A DNA stretch of 64,000 bases from Treponema sp. (lineage in GTDB: Bacteria > Spirochaetota > Spirochaetia > Treponematales > Treponemataceae). Under the pieces are notes generated by a model. It ran no database searches and was not told the origin of the DNA. It was given only the letters and a program-made list of their open reading frames with translations. Shown here in pieces: positions 51,409-60,347 of this stretch (position 1 is the first letter of the stretch; every line of letters starts with the position of its first letter). A program made the translations under genes and the position numbers. The DNA is taken from the NCBI GenBank assembly GCA_016286535.1, contig JAEESZ010000004.1, positions 62,001 through 126,000 on the forward strand, written 5' to 3'.

Positions 51409-51954
51409 ATGAAATTAAATAAAGACTTACGTATAGCCATAAGCGGAAAATCGGGCTGCGGTAACACCACCGTCAGCGGCCTTCTTGCCCAGAAACTTGG
51501 AGTTACCTTAATCAACTATACCTTCAGACAGCTTGCCCAGGAAAAAGGAATGACCCTGGCTCAGGTAATAGAAGCTGCAAAAAACGATGATTCTTACGAT
51601 AAATATGTAGATAAACATCAGGTAGAGCTTGCCCTCGCTGAGCCCTGTGTTCTTGGAAGCCGTCTTGCAATCTGGATGCTTAAAGAAGCAGATTTTAAGG
51701 TATATCTTTTTGCCAGCGACGAAACCCGTGCCCAGAGAATATATAATCGCGAAGGCGGCGATTTACAGCAGATAAAAGACTTTACTGCAATGCGCGATAG
51801 GGAAGATACTGCCCGCTATAAAGAATTTTACGGTATAGACAATAACAATTATGACTTTGTAGATTTATTTATTGATACAGCAAAATATACCCCTGAGCAG
51901 ATTGTTGATTTAATCATTTCTGAACTTAAAAAAAGAAATTTTGTTGAGGCATAA
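51409..51954 (+). CDS. cmk: Cytidylate kinase-like (short type) with Asn in the P-loop
   Basis: 181 aa, archaeal/spirochete-type (d)CMP kinase. P-loop GKSGCGNTT (residues 13-21) has Asn19 where the Walker A Lys is expected. INYTFRQLAQEKGM, VLGSRLAIWML, VYLFASDETRAQRIYNREG (lid region) and DREDTARYKEFYGID match Cmk. Substrate CMP/dCMP is by family. I recall similar GCGNTT variants in spirochete proteins, but cannot check. SD AGGAG. Confidence 0.75.
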   Translation: MKLNKDLRIAISGKSGCGNTTVSGLLAQKLGVTLINYTFRQLAQEKGMTLAQVIEAAKNDDSYDKYVDKHQVELALAEPCVLGSRLAIWMLKEADFKVYLFASDETRAQRIYNREGGDLQQIKDFTAMRDREDTARYKEFYGIDNNNYDFVDLFIDTAKYTPEQIVDLIISELKKRNFVEA

Positions 51955-51973
51955 GTGTAATTATAATGACTGT

Positions 51974-52002
51974 CTTGCTACCATAAAATGGGGTTTAGCA
52001 AG
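51974..52002. other. Double-stem hairpin after cmk
   Basis: CTTGCTA (51974-51980) pairs with TAGCAAG (51996-52002), enclosing CCAT-AAA-ATGG. Not followed by T on the plus strand; on the minus strand it lies past the leuD terminator. Function not known. Confidence 0.5.
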
Positions 52003-52013
52003 AGAGTAAAAAA

Positions 52014-52044
52014 AAGACTGATTACCTTTACGGAAATCAGTCTT
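52014..52044. terminator. Bidirectional terminator between cmk and leuD
   Basis: AAGACTGATT (52014-52023), loop, AATCAGTCTT (52035-52044). On the minus strand eight or so T follow (52015 down), so it is strongest for leuD. Weaker ATTTATT on the plus side. Confidence 0.85.
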
Positions 52045-52076
52045 ATTTATTGAGGGGTTATTACAAAACTCTCAAA

Positions 52077-52610
52077 TTAGTATTTACTTTCAGCAAAGCC
52101 AACCCAGCCATCTTTTTCAATCAGGGCTTTTTCAAAATCATCTAAGTTGAACTGGTAACTTTTTGAGAAAGAACCTGCAATCAGTTTTACTTTTGCACTT
52201 CCATCATCATTTATTACAACCTTGCATTCTGTGTCCTTATCGCTGAAGTTCTGGAACATATCATTTACAGATTTTTTATCCATTTCAATAGCCATAAGTC
52301 CGTTGTTAAACATGTTCTGGCGGAATATACGGGCAAAGTTTGGTGCTACAACAGTATATATACCATTTACTTCCAGGGCCCATGGTGCATGTTCTCTTGA
52401 AGAACCGCAGCCAAAATTTTCTCTGGTAATAATTACCTTCATTCCTGCAACATCAGTTTTGGGATTAAAGCCTTCAAGTTTTAAATCTTCAAGAAGGTAA
52501 GGTTTTAATTCCTGTTTAGAAAGTTCTGTAAGATACTTTGCGGGAATAATTTCGTCAGTGTTAATGTCTGATCGATCCAAAAAAAGCACTGAACCGCCAA
52601 ATGTTTTCAA
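52077..52610 (-). CDS. leuD: 3-Isopropylmalate dehydratase small subunit (TTG start)
   Basis: 177 aa, archaeal-type LeuD. DINTDEIIPAKYLTE, NFGCGSSREHAPWAL and APNFARIFRQNMFNNGLM are diagnostic. Start is TTG 52610, 6-7 nt from AAGGAG. Second gene after leuC on the minus strand (gap 89 nt). Isomerises 2- and 3-isopropylmalate in leucine synthesis together with LeuC; a homoaconitase role is possible. leuA and leuB are not in the window. Confidence 0.9.
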   Translation of the reverse strand: MKTFGGSVLFLDRSDINTDEIIPAKYLTELSKQELKPYLLEDLKLEGFNPKTDVAGMKVIITRENFGCGSSREHAPWALEVNGIYTVVAPNFARIFRQNMFNNGLMAIEMDKKSVNDMFQNFSDKDTECKVVINDDGSAKVKLIAGSFSKSYQFNLDDFEKALIEKDGWVGFAESKY

Positions 52611-52699
52611 TTTTATCTCCTTATCGGGAAATCCCTTATTTCATATATATTTAAATATAACATTAAAAGCCAGAAAAGTGGAAGATATTTATAAGAAAA

Positions 52700-53965
52700 T
52701 TAATTAATGTATCCTTTTAAAGCCGCTTTTGCAGCACTTGCAGGGCTTGCCAGGTGTATCATTCCGCCTTTTCCCATTCTTCCAAAGAAATTTCTGTTTG
52801 TTGTAGAAATACAAACTTCGCCATCTGCAAGAACTCCATTACTCATTCCAAGACAGGCGCCGCAGGTTGGGTTTGTTACGCAAAATCCCGCGTCTATAAA
52901 AATCTTAATAAGGCCTTCTTCAAGGGCTTTTGAGTAGGTTTCAGGTGTTGCAGGAGAAAGTATGGCTCTGATTCCTTTTGCAATATGTTTATCTTTAAGA
53001 ATTCTTGCTGCAACCCTTAAATCTGAAAGTCTTCCATTTGTGCAGGAACCAATATAAACCTGATCAATTTTTGTGCCTTCCATTTCTCTAACGCTTTTTA
53101 CACAATCAGGCTTATAGTCATAGGTTACAAGAGGCTCAAGAGCAGAAAGATCCCAGGAATAAGTTTTTACATAAGAAGCATCAGAATCTGAATTCCATTT
53201 TGTGTATTCTTTTAAGGCAGCTTCTTTTCTTATAAAATCATCCTTTATAAATGGCCATAAATATTCTACTGTAGTTGAATCAGCCTGACATATGCCGCTT
53301 GTAGCACCTGCTTCAACAGCCATGTTACAGATTGTCATTCTTTCGTCCATGGAAAAATTATCAACTACAGGTCCTGAAAATTCCAGAATACAGTTTGTAG
53401 CTCCATTAACTCCAAGCTGACTTATAACAAAAAGAATAACGTCCTTTGCATAAACTCCTTCTTTAAGTTTTCCCTTTAATTCAATTTTTATGGTCTGTGG
53501 TTCTTTAAAAGCGCAGATTCCCTTTAATATGGCAACTTCTAAATCTGTTGTTCCAACTCCTGCGGCAAAGGCTCCAAAGGCTCCGTGAGTACAGGTGTGA
53601 CTGTCTCCCATAACAAGGGTAAAGCCCGGCCTTACAAAACCTTTTTCGGGAAAGAGGGCATGGCAGACGCCGTTTTGACCAATATCAAAAAAATCCTTTA
53701 TATCATTTCTTCTTGCCCAGTCTCTTAAGATTTTTCCCTGTTCTGCACTTTTTGAATCTTTTGCAGGGCTTATATGATCAATAACTGCCTTTATTTTTGT
53801 ATTATCAAAGACCTTATCAAGATTTCTCTCTTTAAGGTCATTTATTGCAATGGGACTTGTAATTTCGTGGCAGAATACCCGGTCAAGACTGAGAATGTAA
53901 GTTCCCTCAAATGGATTATCGACTATATGCGAAGCAAAAATTTTTTGAGCAATAGTTTTTCCCAT
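52700..53965 (-). CDS. leuC: 3-Isopropylmalate dehydratase large subunit
   Basis: 421 aa, archaeal/anaerobe-type LeuC. GDSHTCTHGAFGAFAAGVGTTD, YIGSCTNGR (first cluster Cys) and NPTCGACLGMSNGVLADGE (the other two cluster Cys) show the [4Fe-4S] aconitase site. ATG 53965 has AGGGG 8 nt upstream; an upstream start at 54034 has no support. Own strong promoter upstream, no T-box or obvious leader peptide (leader about 35 nt). Confidence 0.93.
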   Translation of the reverse strand: MGKTIAQKIFASHIVDNPFEGTYILSLDRVFCHEITSPIAINDLKERNLDKVFDNTKIKAVIDHISPAKDSKSAEQGKILRDWARRNDIKDFFDIGQNGVCHALFPEKGFVRPGFTLVMGDSHTCTHGAFGAFAAGVGTTDLEVAILKGICAFKEPQTIKIELKGKLKEGVYAKDVILFVISQLGVNGATNCILEFSGPVVDNFSMDERMTICNMAVEAGATSGICQADSTTVEYLWPFIKDDFIRKEAALKEYTKWNSDSDASYVKTYSWDLSALEPLVTYDYKPDCVKSVREMEGTKIDQVYIGSCTNGRLSDLRVAARILKDKHIAKGIRAILSPATPETYSKALEEGLIKIFIDAGFCVTNPTCGACLGMSNGVLADGEVCISTTNRNFFGRMGKGGMIHLASPASAAKAALKGYIN

Positions 53966-54006
53966 AAGGATACCCCTGAAATATTTAGTATTATTTAATA
54001 AATTTA

Positions 54007-54035
54007 TTATAATTTCAGAAATAACGAAAGTCAAA
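54007..54035 (-). promoter_or_regulatory. Promoter of leuCD
   Basis: Minus strand: TTGACT (54035-54030), 17-nt spacer, perfect TATAAT (54012-54007). Confidence 0.82.
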
Positions 54036-54104
54036 AGAAAAAGGCTGTATGTTTTTTATAGTAAAATGTAAGGATTTTTTAAGTGATTTTTTACAATTTC
54101 GTGT

Positions 54105-54110
54105 TATAAT
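54105..54110 (+). promoter_or_regulatory. Extended -10 promoter of the GH31 gene
   Basis: TATAAT with TGT directly upstream (extended -10); the -35 is poor. A 65-nt leader with a small CTGTTT/AAACAG stem leads to SD CAGGAG and ATG 54181. Confidence 0.6.
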
Positions 54111-54180
54111 GGCAAGGATATAAAAAATCATATCTGCTGTTTAAATAAAACAGTAAACAAAGAGACAGGAGCTTAAGTTT

Positions 54181-56169
54181 ATGTTTTTAGAAGCAAAAAA
54201 TGCTTTAGTTTTCAAAAAGGGAAACGAAACAATGATGATTGAGCCATGGGGAAAAGATTCCTTCAGAGTTCGCTCAACTTTAGAGCCGGCGTTTTTAGAC
54301 CGCGACTGGGCTTTAACAGAAAAAATAAATCATGGAAATGCAAAGATTTCTAAAACAGATAGTGGTGCAGAAATTACAAACGGTAAATTAACTGCAAAAG
54401 TAAATCACGGTGGTGTAATCACTTTCTTAAAAGACGGAAAACAGATTCTTCACGAATATTTCCGTTCTTATGATCCTTCTGCCACAAAAGAAAGTTGCTG
54501 TACAAAGATTATCAATCGTCACTGGCAGGGAATAATTGGTGGAGATTATAAACTTACAGTACGTTTTGATCCAAATGATGATGAAAAACTTTTTGGTATG
54601 GGACAGTATCCTGCTCCTTACCTTGATATGAAAGGCTGTACTCTTGAACTTGCTCAGAGAAACAGTCAGATTTCTATTCCATTTGCAGTTTCAAATCTTG
54701 GTTATGGTTTCCTGTGGAATAATCCTGCTGTAGGACATGTAAACTTTGCTAAAAACCTTACAGAATGGGTTGCAGAGTGTACAAAAGAGATGGATTACTG
54801 GATTACCGCCGGCGACACCCCTGCCCAGATTATGGAAAACTTTACCGCTGCGGTAGGTCGCGCTCCAGTTCTTTCAAAGGATTATCTGGGTTTCTGGCAG
54901 TGTAAACTCCGCTACCGAACTCAGGATGAAGTTCTTACAGTTGCAAGAAAATACAAGGAAATGGGCATCCACCTTGACGTAATGGTAATCGACTTTTTCC
55001 ACTGGCCTCGCCAGGGAGACTGGTGCTTCGACAAGGAATACTGGCCTGATCCTAAAGCCATGGTTGATGAACTTCATGCAATGGGAACAAAGGTTATGGT
55101 TTCTATCTGGCCTTCAGTTGATAAAAAATGTTCTCATTTTTACGAAATGCAGGACAAAGGCTTCTTAGTTCGTACAGAAAGAGGAACAAACCAGACTTAT
55201 GACTTTATGGGTGACTGTCTTACTTTTGATGCAACAAATCCTGAAGCCCGTGAATATTTATGGAACATTGTAAAGAAAAACTATGCTGATTACGGCATTG
55301 ATATGTTCTGGATGGACAATGCAGAACCTGATTTTAACGTATATGATTATGGTAACTACCGCTATCAGCTGGGATCTGCACTTTCATGTTCAAACATTTA
55401 TCCTCTTTTCTACAGCAAAACTTTCTATGACGGAATGAAAGCTATTGGAAGAAAGGATTTTGTAAACCTTGAACGCTGCTGCTGGGTAGGTTCTCAGAAA
55501 TACAACAATGTTTTGTGGAATGGTGATGTTCAGTCAACCTGGGAATGTTTAAGAACTTCTATTGTAGAAGGTCTTAACATTGGTCTTGCAGGTATTCCAT
55601 GGTGGACAACCGATATCGGCGGATTTATGTATGGAAATCCTGAAAATCCTGAATTTGTTGAGCTTCTTGAAAGATGGTTTGAATGGGCTGTATTCTCTCC
55701 AATTTTAAGATTACACGGCGACCGCGATCCACACGATATTCCTCCACTGGATAAAGATCCGGAGCGCGGATACGGTGGCGGCTACCTTTATACAGGTCGT
55801 CCAAACGAAATCTGGAGTTACGGCGAAGAAGCCCAGAAGATTATGGAAAAACAGATAAAACTCCGCGAAAGCCTTATTCCTTATATTTCAAAGGTTATGG
55901 AAGAAGCAAGCAAAAACGGAAGTCCTGTAATGAGAACTATGTTCTACGAATTCCCTGAAGATGAAAAATGCTGGGAATTAAAGGATCAGTACATGTTCGG
56001 TTCAGAATATCTGGTTGCTCCTGTTCTTGAAGCCGGCTGCAAGAGCCGTAAAGTTTATCTTCCAGAGGGAAAATGGGAAAACATCAACACTAAAGAAATT
56101 TGTGAAGGTGGAAAAACTGTAGAAGTTGCCACACCAATTGACCAGATTCCTGTATTCAAAAAGAAATAA
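54181..56169 (+). CDS. GH31 family alpha-glycosidase
   Basis: 662 aa, cytoplasmic (no signal). N-terminal beta-sandwich, then a TIM barrel: GFWQCKLRYRTQDEVLTVARKYKEMG, VMVIDFFHWPRQGDW, the nucleophile segment GIDMFWMDNAEPD and the acid/base region with WWTTDIGGF and RLHGDRDPH. Close to alpha-xylosidase/alpha-glucosidase GH31 groups. Acts on imported oligosaccharides, releasing alpha-linked glucose or xylose; substrate cannot be told from sequence. Well-biased codons suggest good expression. Confidence 0.9.
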   Translation: MFLEAKNALVFKKGNETMMIEPWGKDSFRVRSTLEPAFLDRDWALTEKINHGNAKISKTDSGAEITNGKLTAKVNHGGVITFLKDGKQILHEYFRSYDPSATKESCCTKIINRHWQGIIGGDYKLTVRFDPNDDEKLFGMGQYPAPYLDMKGCTLELAQRNSQISIPFAVSNLGYGFLWNNPAVGHVNFAKNLTEWVAECTKEMDYWITAGDTPAQIMENFTAAVGRAPVLSKDYLGFWQCKLRYRTQDEVLTVARKYKEMGIHLDVMVIDFFHWPRQGDWCFDKEYWPDPKAMVDELHAMGTKVMVSIWPSVDKKCSHFYEMQDKGFLVRTERGTNQTYDFMGDCLTFDATNPEAREYLWNIVKKNYADYGIDMFWMDNAEPDFNVYDYGNYRYQLGSALSCSNIYPLFYSKTFYDGMKAIGRKDFVNLERCCWVGSQKYNNVLWNGDVQSTWECLRTSIVEGLNIGLAGIPWWTTDIGGFMYGNPENPEFVELLERWFEWAVFSPILRLHGDRDPHDIPPLDKDPERGYGGGYLYTGRPNEIWSYGEEAQKIMEKQIKLRESLIPYISKVMEEASKNGSPVMRTMFYEFPEDEKCWELKDQYMFGSEYLVAPVLEAGCKSRKVYLPEGKWENINTKEICEGGKTVEVATPIDQIPVFKKK

Positions 56170-56171
56170 AC

Positions 56172-56229
56172 TTTAAATTTTTATACTAAGGCATTATAAT
56201 TACCTCTATTGAAAAATATAGAGGTAATT
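56172..56229 (+). promoter_or_regulatory. M16 gene promoter within an SD-sequestering inverted repeat
   Basis: Perfect 12-bp arms AATTACCTCTAT (56198-56209) and ATAGAGGTAATT (56218-56229) with an 8-nt loop. The right arm holds the SD GAGG, 2 nt from ATG 56232. TATAAT (56195-56200) with TTTAAA (56172-56177, 17-nt spacer) overlaps the left arm, so a transcript from it would start near 56207 and lack most of that arm. Confidence 0.62.
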
Positions 56230-56231
56230 TT

Positions 56232-59048
56232 ATGCACAAAACTAAAAGTCTTTTATTCGTTCTAATTTTATTTTTTGTCTTTTCAGCCTTAAATGCTGCA
56301 TCTTCTTTAGTTTTTAATCCTGCCGTAAAATGCGGGCAGCTTGATAACGGATTAACTTATTATATTCAGTCAAATTCGGAGCCAAAAAACAGGGTTTCTT
56401 TACGCCTTGTTGTAAATGCCGGTTCCTGTATGGAAGAGGAAGACCAGAGGGGAGTTGCACATTTTATTGAACATCTTGCCTTTAATGGTACTAAAAACTT
56501 CAAAAAGAATGAAATCATCTCTTTTATTGAATCTGTAGGAATGAAGTTTGGAGCAGATTTGAATGCCTATACCAGCTTTGAAGAAACGGTTTATATGCTT
56601 GAAATTCCGGCAGATGATCCTGCAGTTTTAGAAAAAGCCCTCCTTGTTCTGCACGACTGGGCAAGCGAAGTTTCTTTTGAAGAAGATGAAATAGAAAAGG
56701 AAAGGGGAGTTGTAAAAGAAGAGTGGAGATTAAGACAGGGAGCCAATCAGAGAATTGGTGATGAACTTTTTAATCTGGAATTAAAGGACTCTGTTTTCTT
56801 AAACCGCATGCCAATAGGCTTAATGGATGTAATTGATAATGTAAGCCGCCAGAGAATTCTCGATTTTTATAAAAAATGGTACAGACCTGAACTTATGTCA
56901 GTTTGTCTTGTTGGAGATCTTCCTCAAAATGTAATGGAAGAAGAAGTAAAGAAAATTATGTCTACAATTCCTGCAAGCGAAAAGAAAATGGAGAAAGTTC
57001 TTTATAAAGTTCCTTTTACAGAAAAAAAAGAAGCCCTGGTTACAGCAGATTCTGAATGGAAATATAGCCTTGTACAGGTTGACAGTCGTGTAAAGGAAGA
57101 AGGTCCTTTTGATACTGAAGAAGAACTTTTTGAAAATATTTCTTTAGAGATGATTGCTTCTGTAATTAACCAGCGTTTGTCTGATATTTCTAAAACTGAA
57201 GCTTCTCCTTTTATTGAAGCCTATGTTTTTAATTCTTCATATACAAATTATACAAAGTTCAAGTCTCTGGGCTTTCTTCCAAAAGATGACAAAGCTTTGG
57301 AAGCTCTTTCTCTTGCCCTTACAGAAATCCAAAGATTCATAAAGTTTGGAATGACAGATTCTGAGTTTGAAAGAAGTAAAAAAACTTTATCCGCAAGTCT
57401 TGAACAATATAAAAGCCAGATAGAAAAGATTGAGTCTTCAGCCTATATAAATGAACTTGTAAGTTATTCTGTTAATGGAGATATTTCCCTTGCTCCTCAG
57501 AATTATTATGAACTCAGCCTTAAAATGCTGAATAAAATAAGTCGGGAAGATATTATCAGAATTGCAGAAAAGTATTTTGGAAACTGCGGAGATTATTTAT
57601 TTGCGGTTTCAAATTCCAGCGTAAAACTCCCTTCAAAAGAAGAATTTCTTTCTGTATGGAAGCAGACTTTAAATAATGAAGTTACTGCCTACGAAGAAGA
57701 AAAACTTCCACAGGAACTTATGACTGCGCCTGCTGTAAAAGGTAAAATAATTTCAAAAAGAAAGCTGAAGAATGTTGATGCAAAAGAGTATATCTTTGAA
57801 AACGGTGCCAGAGTAATAATGAAAAAAACTGATTTTGAAAAAGATAAAATTAATATGTCAGTTTTAAGTATGGGAGGATATTCTCTTTACCCTGAAGAAG
57901 ATATCCCATCTGCCCTTGTTGGCGAAAACTATCTCTGGTATTCAGGAATTAACGGTTTTGATTCTTCTCAGGTACAGAAAATCATTTCCAATAAGGTTTT
58001 TGATGCAAACTGGGGACTCCACCGCTGGGGAGAATATTTTTACGGAAGCGGTAATCATCAGGATTTTGAATTAGCCCTGCAGCTTATGTATCAGTTCTTT
58101 GAAAATCCTCAGTTTACAGACCAGGGCTGGAATTATGTTTACCAGCTTTATAATGTTCAGGCAAACAATTTTGGTTCCAGCATTCAGGATGCCCTTTCTT
58201 CTCAGTATAAAAAATTCTTTAAGGATGATTCTTACTATGCTTCCATAATTATTGATAAAGATTTTATGGCAAAGGTGGACCGTTCTAAGGCTGAAAAAAT
58301 TACAAAAGAAAGATTTTCTAATGCGGCAGACTTTACCTTTATTTTTACCGGCGATTTCAACGAGAAAAAACTGCTGGAGCTTTGCAAAAGGTACATTGGA
58401 AGCCTCAAGGGAGATAAAGATAAAAAAGAAGAATGTAATTTTATTTATTTTTCTGAGCCATCATCTATAAAAACTTCGGTAATTAAAAAGGGTAGTGAAC
58501 CTCAGGCAAATGTAAGGCTTTTATTCAGAAAGAATATTGAAGCTGCCGTCGATGTAACTTCATCTTTTATTGATAATGAACTTGCTGCTCAGCTTGCCGA
58601 ACTTCTGGAGACAAGATTAAGGGAAATTATTCGTGAAGATATGAGTGGTACTTATGGTGTTGGAGTTTCTGCTTTTTCAGACGGATATCCTCAAAGACAG
58701 TTTACCTTTGAAATTAATTTTGGTTGTGCACCAGAGCGTGTAATGGAACTAAAAGACGCTGTAATTACTGCAATTAAAGACATGCAGAAGGATCTTGTAG
58801 CAGAATCTTACACAAATAGTTTAAGAGAGATTTATAAGAGAAATACAGAAAAATCTCTGCGTGATAACGACTGGTGGTCTGAAAGAATTAAAAGTATTTA
58901 TTTTGACAAATCAGAACCAGAAACTGCAATAGATGATATTGAAAATGTAATTCCTGATATGATTACTCCGGAAAAGATGAAAGAGTTATTGAACCTGTAT
59001 TTTAATACAGATGCTTACCTCTTTGGTTATCTAATTCCGGAAAAATAA
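56232..59048 (+). CDS. M16 family zinc metallopeptidase
   Basis: 938 aa, secreted to the periplasm (signal MHKTKSLLFVLILFFVFSALNAA). Tandem M16 repeats. N-half holds the active inverted zinc motif H-x-x-E-H in GVAHFIEHLAFNGT and the third ligand Glu in EKERGVVKEEW. The C-half (from about 520) is the inactive partner that closes over substrate. Like pitrilysin/PqqL-type proteases that degrade small peptides. The 3' stop is back to back with the convergent dehydrogenase stop. Confidence 0.9.
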   Translation: MHKTKSLLFVLILFFVFSALNAASSLVFNPAVKCGQLDNGLTYYIQSNSEPKNRVSLRLVVNAGSCMEEEDQRGVAHFIEHLAFNGTKNFKKNEIISFIESVGMKFGADLNAYTSFEETVYMLEIPADDPAVLEKALLVLHDWASEVSFEEDEIEKERGVVKEEWRLRQGANQRIGDELFNLELKDSVFLNRMPIGLMDVIDNVSRQRILDFYKKWYRPELMSVCLVGDLPQNVMEEEVKKIMSTIPASEKKMEKVLYKVPFTEKKEALVTADSEWKYSLVQVDSRVKEEGPFDTEEELFENISLEMIASVINQRLSDISKTEASPFIEAYVFNSSYTNYTKFKSLGFLPKDDKALEALSLALTEIQRFIKFGMTDSEFERSKKTLSASLEQYKSQIEKIESSAYINELVSYSVNGDISLAPQNYYELSLKMLNKISREDIIRIAEKYFGNCGDYLFAVSNSSVKLPSKEEFLSVWKQTLNNEVTAYEEEKLPQELMTAPAVKGKIISKRKLKNVDAKEYIFENGARVIMKKTDFEKDKINMSVLSMGGYSLYPEEDIPSALVGENYLWYSGINGFDSSQVQKIISNKVFDANWGLHRWGEYFYGSGNHQDFELALQLMYQFFENPQFTDQGWNYVYQLYNVQANNFGSSIQDALSSQYKKFFKDDSYYASIIIDKDFMAKVDRSKAEKITKERFSNAADFTFIFTGDFNEKKLLELCKRYIGSLKGDKDKKEECNFIYFSEPSSIKTSVIKKGSEPQANVRLLFRKNIEAAVDVTSSFIDNELAAQLAELLETRLREIIREDMSGTYGVGVSAFSDGYPQRQFTFEINFGCAPERVMELKDAVITAIKDMQKDLVAESYTNSLREIYKRNTEKSLRDNDWWSERIKSIYFDKSEPETAIDDIENVIPDMITPEKMKELLNLYFNTDAYLFGYLIPEK

Positions 59049-59996
59049 TCAGGATACAACATTTACAGGGGTATTGTTCAGCCAGTTTTTTAGATTGTCC
59101 AGAGCAATGCCCTGCAGCCTTTGTCTGGTTTCTTTAGGAGCCCAGGCAATATGAGGTGTAATTACACAGTTTTTTGCCTTTAATAAAGGATTATTTTCTG
59201 CCATAGGTTCTTCTGCTACAACATCTGCTGCATATCCTGCAAGCTGATTATTGTTCAAAGCTTCTGCAAGTGCTTCTTCATCAATAAAACCGCCTCTTGC
59301 TGTGTTAATTAAATAGGCAGATGGTTTCATTAAAGAAAGGCTTTCTTTATTAATTATATTTTTTGTTGCTTCTGTAAGAGGTGCATGAAGGCTAATAAAA
59401 TCAGACCTTCTTAAAAGCTCTTCAAAAGAAACATTTTCGCAGATTTCAGGTTTTGGACTTCTTGTATGGCAGATAACCTTCATGTCAAAGGCTTTTCCAA
59501 TTTCTGCTACCTTTTTTCCAATATTACCAAGACCAAAAATACCAAGAGTCTTTTGACTTAATTCGCTGAGTGAATTATTCCAGAAGCAAAAATCCCGGCA
59601 TTTACACCAGTCACCCTTGTGAACAGCCTCGTTATGGCTTGAAACAAGATTTGTGAAGTTTAATATAAAGGCAAATACATGCTGGGCGACGGAATTTGTT
59701 GAATAAGACGGAATATTAGTAACGATGATATTTCTTTTTCTTGCTGCCTCAAGGTCTATTACATTATAGCCGGTAGCAAGAACCCCAATATATTTAAGAT
59801 TAGGGCAGGAATTTATTACTTCTTCTGTAATGTTGATTTTGTTCAGGAAAATTGCATCTGAATCTGCAATTCGTTCAATGACTTGATTTGCTTCTGTTCT
59901 TTCATAAACGGTCACATCAGCAAACTGTCTGAAAATATCCCAGGATAAATCACCAGGATTTACTGCATGACCGTCTAAAATTGTTAATTTAATCAT
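59049..59996 (-). CDS. D-2-hydroxyacid dehydrogenase (hydroxypyruvate reductase-like)
   Basis: 315 aa. NAD(P) fold GIFGLGNIGKKVAEIGKAF, catalytic Arg in NTARGGFIDE, Glu in VVAEEPM and His in VITPHIAWAP. Reduces 2-ketoacids such as hydroxypyruvate or glyoxylate. Follows the HMA-like gene by 10 nt. Weak SD, so coupling to the upstream gene is likely. Stop codon is directly next to that of the M16 gene. Confidence 0.88.
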   Translation of the reverse strand: MIKLTILDGHAVNPGDLSWDIFRQFADVTVYERTEANQVIERIADSDAIFLNKINITEEVINSCPNLKYIGVLATGYNVIDLEAARKRNIIVTNIPSYSTNSVAQHVFAFILNFTNLVSSHNEAVHKGDWCKCRDFCFWNNSLSELSQKTLGIFGLGNIGKKVAEIGKAFDMKVICHTRSPKPEICENVSFEELLRRSDFISLHAPLTEATKNIINKESLSLMKPSAYLINTARGGFIDEEALAEALNNNQLAGYAADVVAEEPMAENNPLLKAKNCVITPHIAWAPKETRQRLQGIALDNLKNWLNNTPVNVVS

Positions 59997-60006
59997 GATA
60001 TAGAGA

Positions 60007-60210
60007 TTAACCCAATACTTCTACGCCACATGAAGAGATAGCAGAATTAATTGCGGCTTCTGCACCTGCATCATCATAATCTACAAGTACCTGTGATTTG
60101 TCACAATTTGCAACAACGTTTGTTACGCCTGCAACTGCTTTTACAGCATCTTGTACTTTTGTAGCTGTACCATCATCAAACATCCCTACAACGTAAATCT
60201 TTTTTTGCAT
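60007..60210 (-). CDS. HMA-fold small protein lacking the CxxC metal motif
   Basis: 67 aa, with the ferredoxin-like beta-alpha-beta-beta-alpha-beta pattern of heavy-metal-associated domains (KKIYVVGM, then VQDAVKAVAGVTNVVANCDKSQVLVDYDD, then AINSAISSCGVEV; parts shown as landmarks). Where a metallochaperone has GMTCxxC, this has GMFDDGT, so the Cu/Zn site is lost. SD GAGGTG. First gene of the unit with the hydroxyacid dehydrogenase. Function unknown. Confidence 0.75.
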   Translation of the reverse strand: MQKKIYVVGMFDDGTATKVQDAVKAVAGVTNVVANCDKSQVLVDYDDAGAEAAINSAISSCGVEVLG

Positions 60211-60259
60211 TGAAGCACCTCATCTGGTAATTTCGCTTTCATTATTTTTTCACTGATAT

Positions 60260-60289
60260 ATTATACACTATAACTAGTGTTTTGTTCAA
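60260..60289 (-). promoter_or_regulatory. Promoter of the HMA-like gene with a palindromic operator
   Basis: Minus strand: TTGAAC (60289-60284), 18-nt spacer, TATAAT (60265-60260). The spacer contains a perfect palindrome ACACTA-TAAC-TAGTGT (60265-60280), typical placing for a repressor that blocks RNA polymerase. Confidence 0.68.
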
Positions 60290-60290
60290 A

Positions 60291-60329
60291 TATAATTTCC
60301 CTAAACTTACTAGATTTAGGGAAATTATA
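60291..60329. terminator. 15-bp perfect hairpin after the sugar symporter gene
   Basis: TATAATTTCCCTAAA (60291-60305), 9-nt loop, TTTAGGGAAATTATA (60315-60329). It lies 18 nt past the symporter stop on the minus strand. T content after it is low, so it may be a terminator, an mRNA stabiliser or a binding site. Confidence 0.65.
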
Positions 60330-60347
60330 GTAGGGATTTTATCAATT

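Noticed and set aside
54034..54036. Upstream start for LeuC adding 23 residues
   Set aside because: The added codons cover the -10 region and lack an SD; ATG 53965 has AGGGG at the right distance.
54035..54180. T-box or leucine attenuator between leuC and GH31
   Set aside because: leuC leader is only about 35 nt and shows no leucine-rich ORF, T-box sequence or terminator hairpin.
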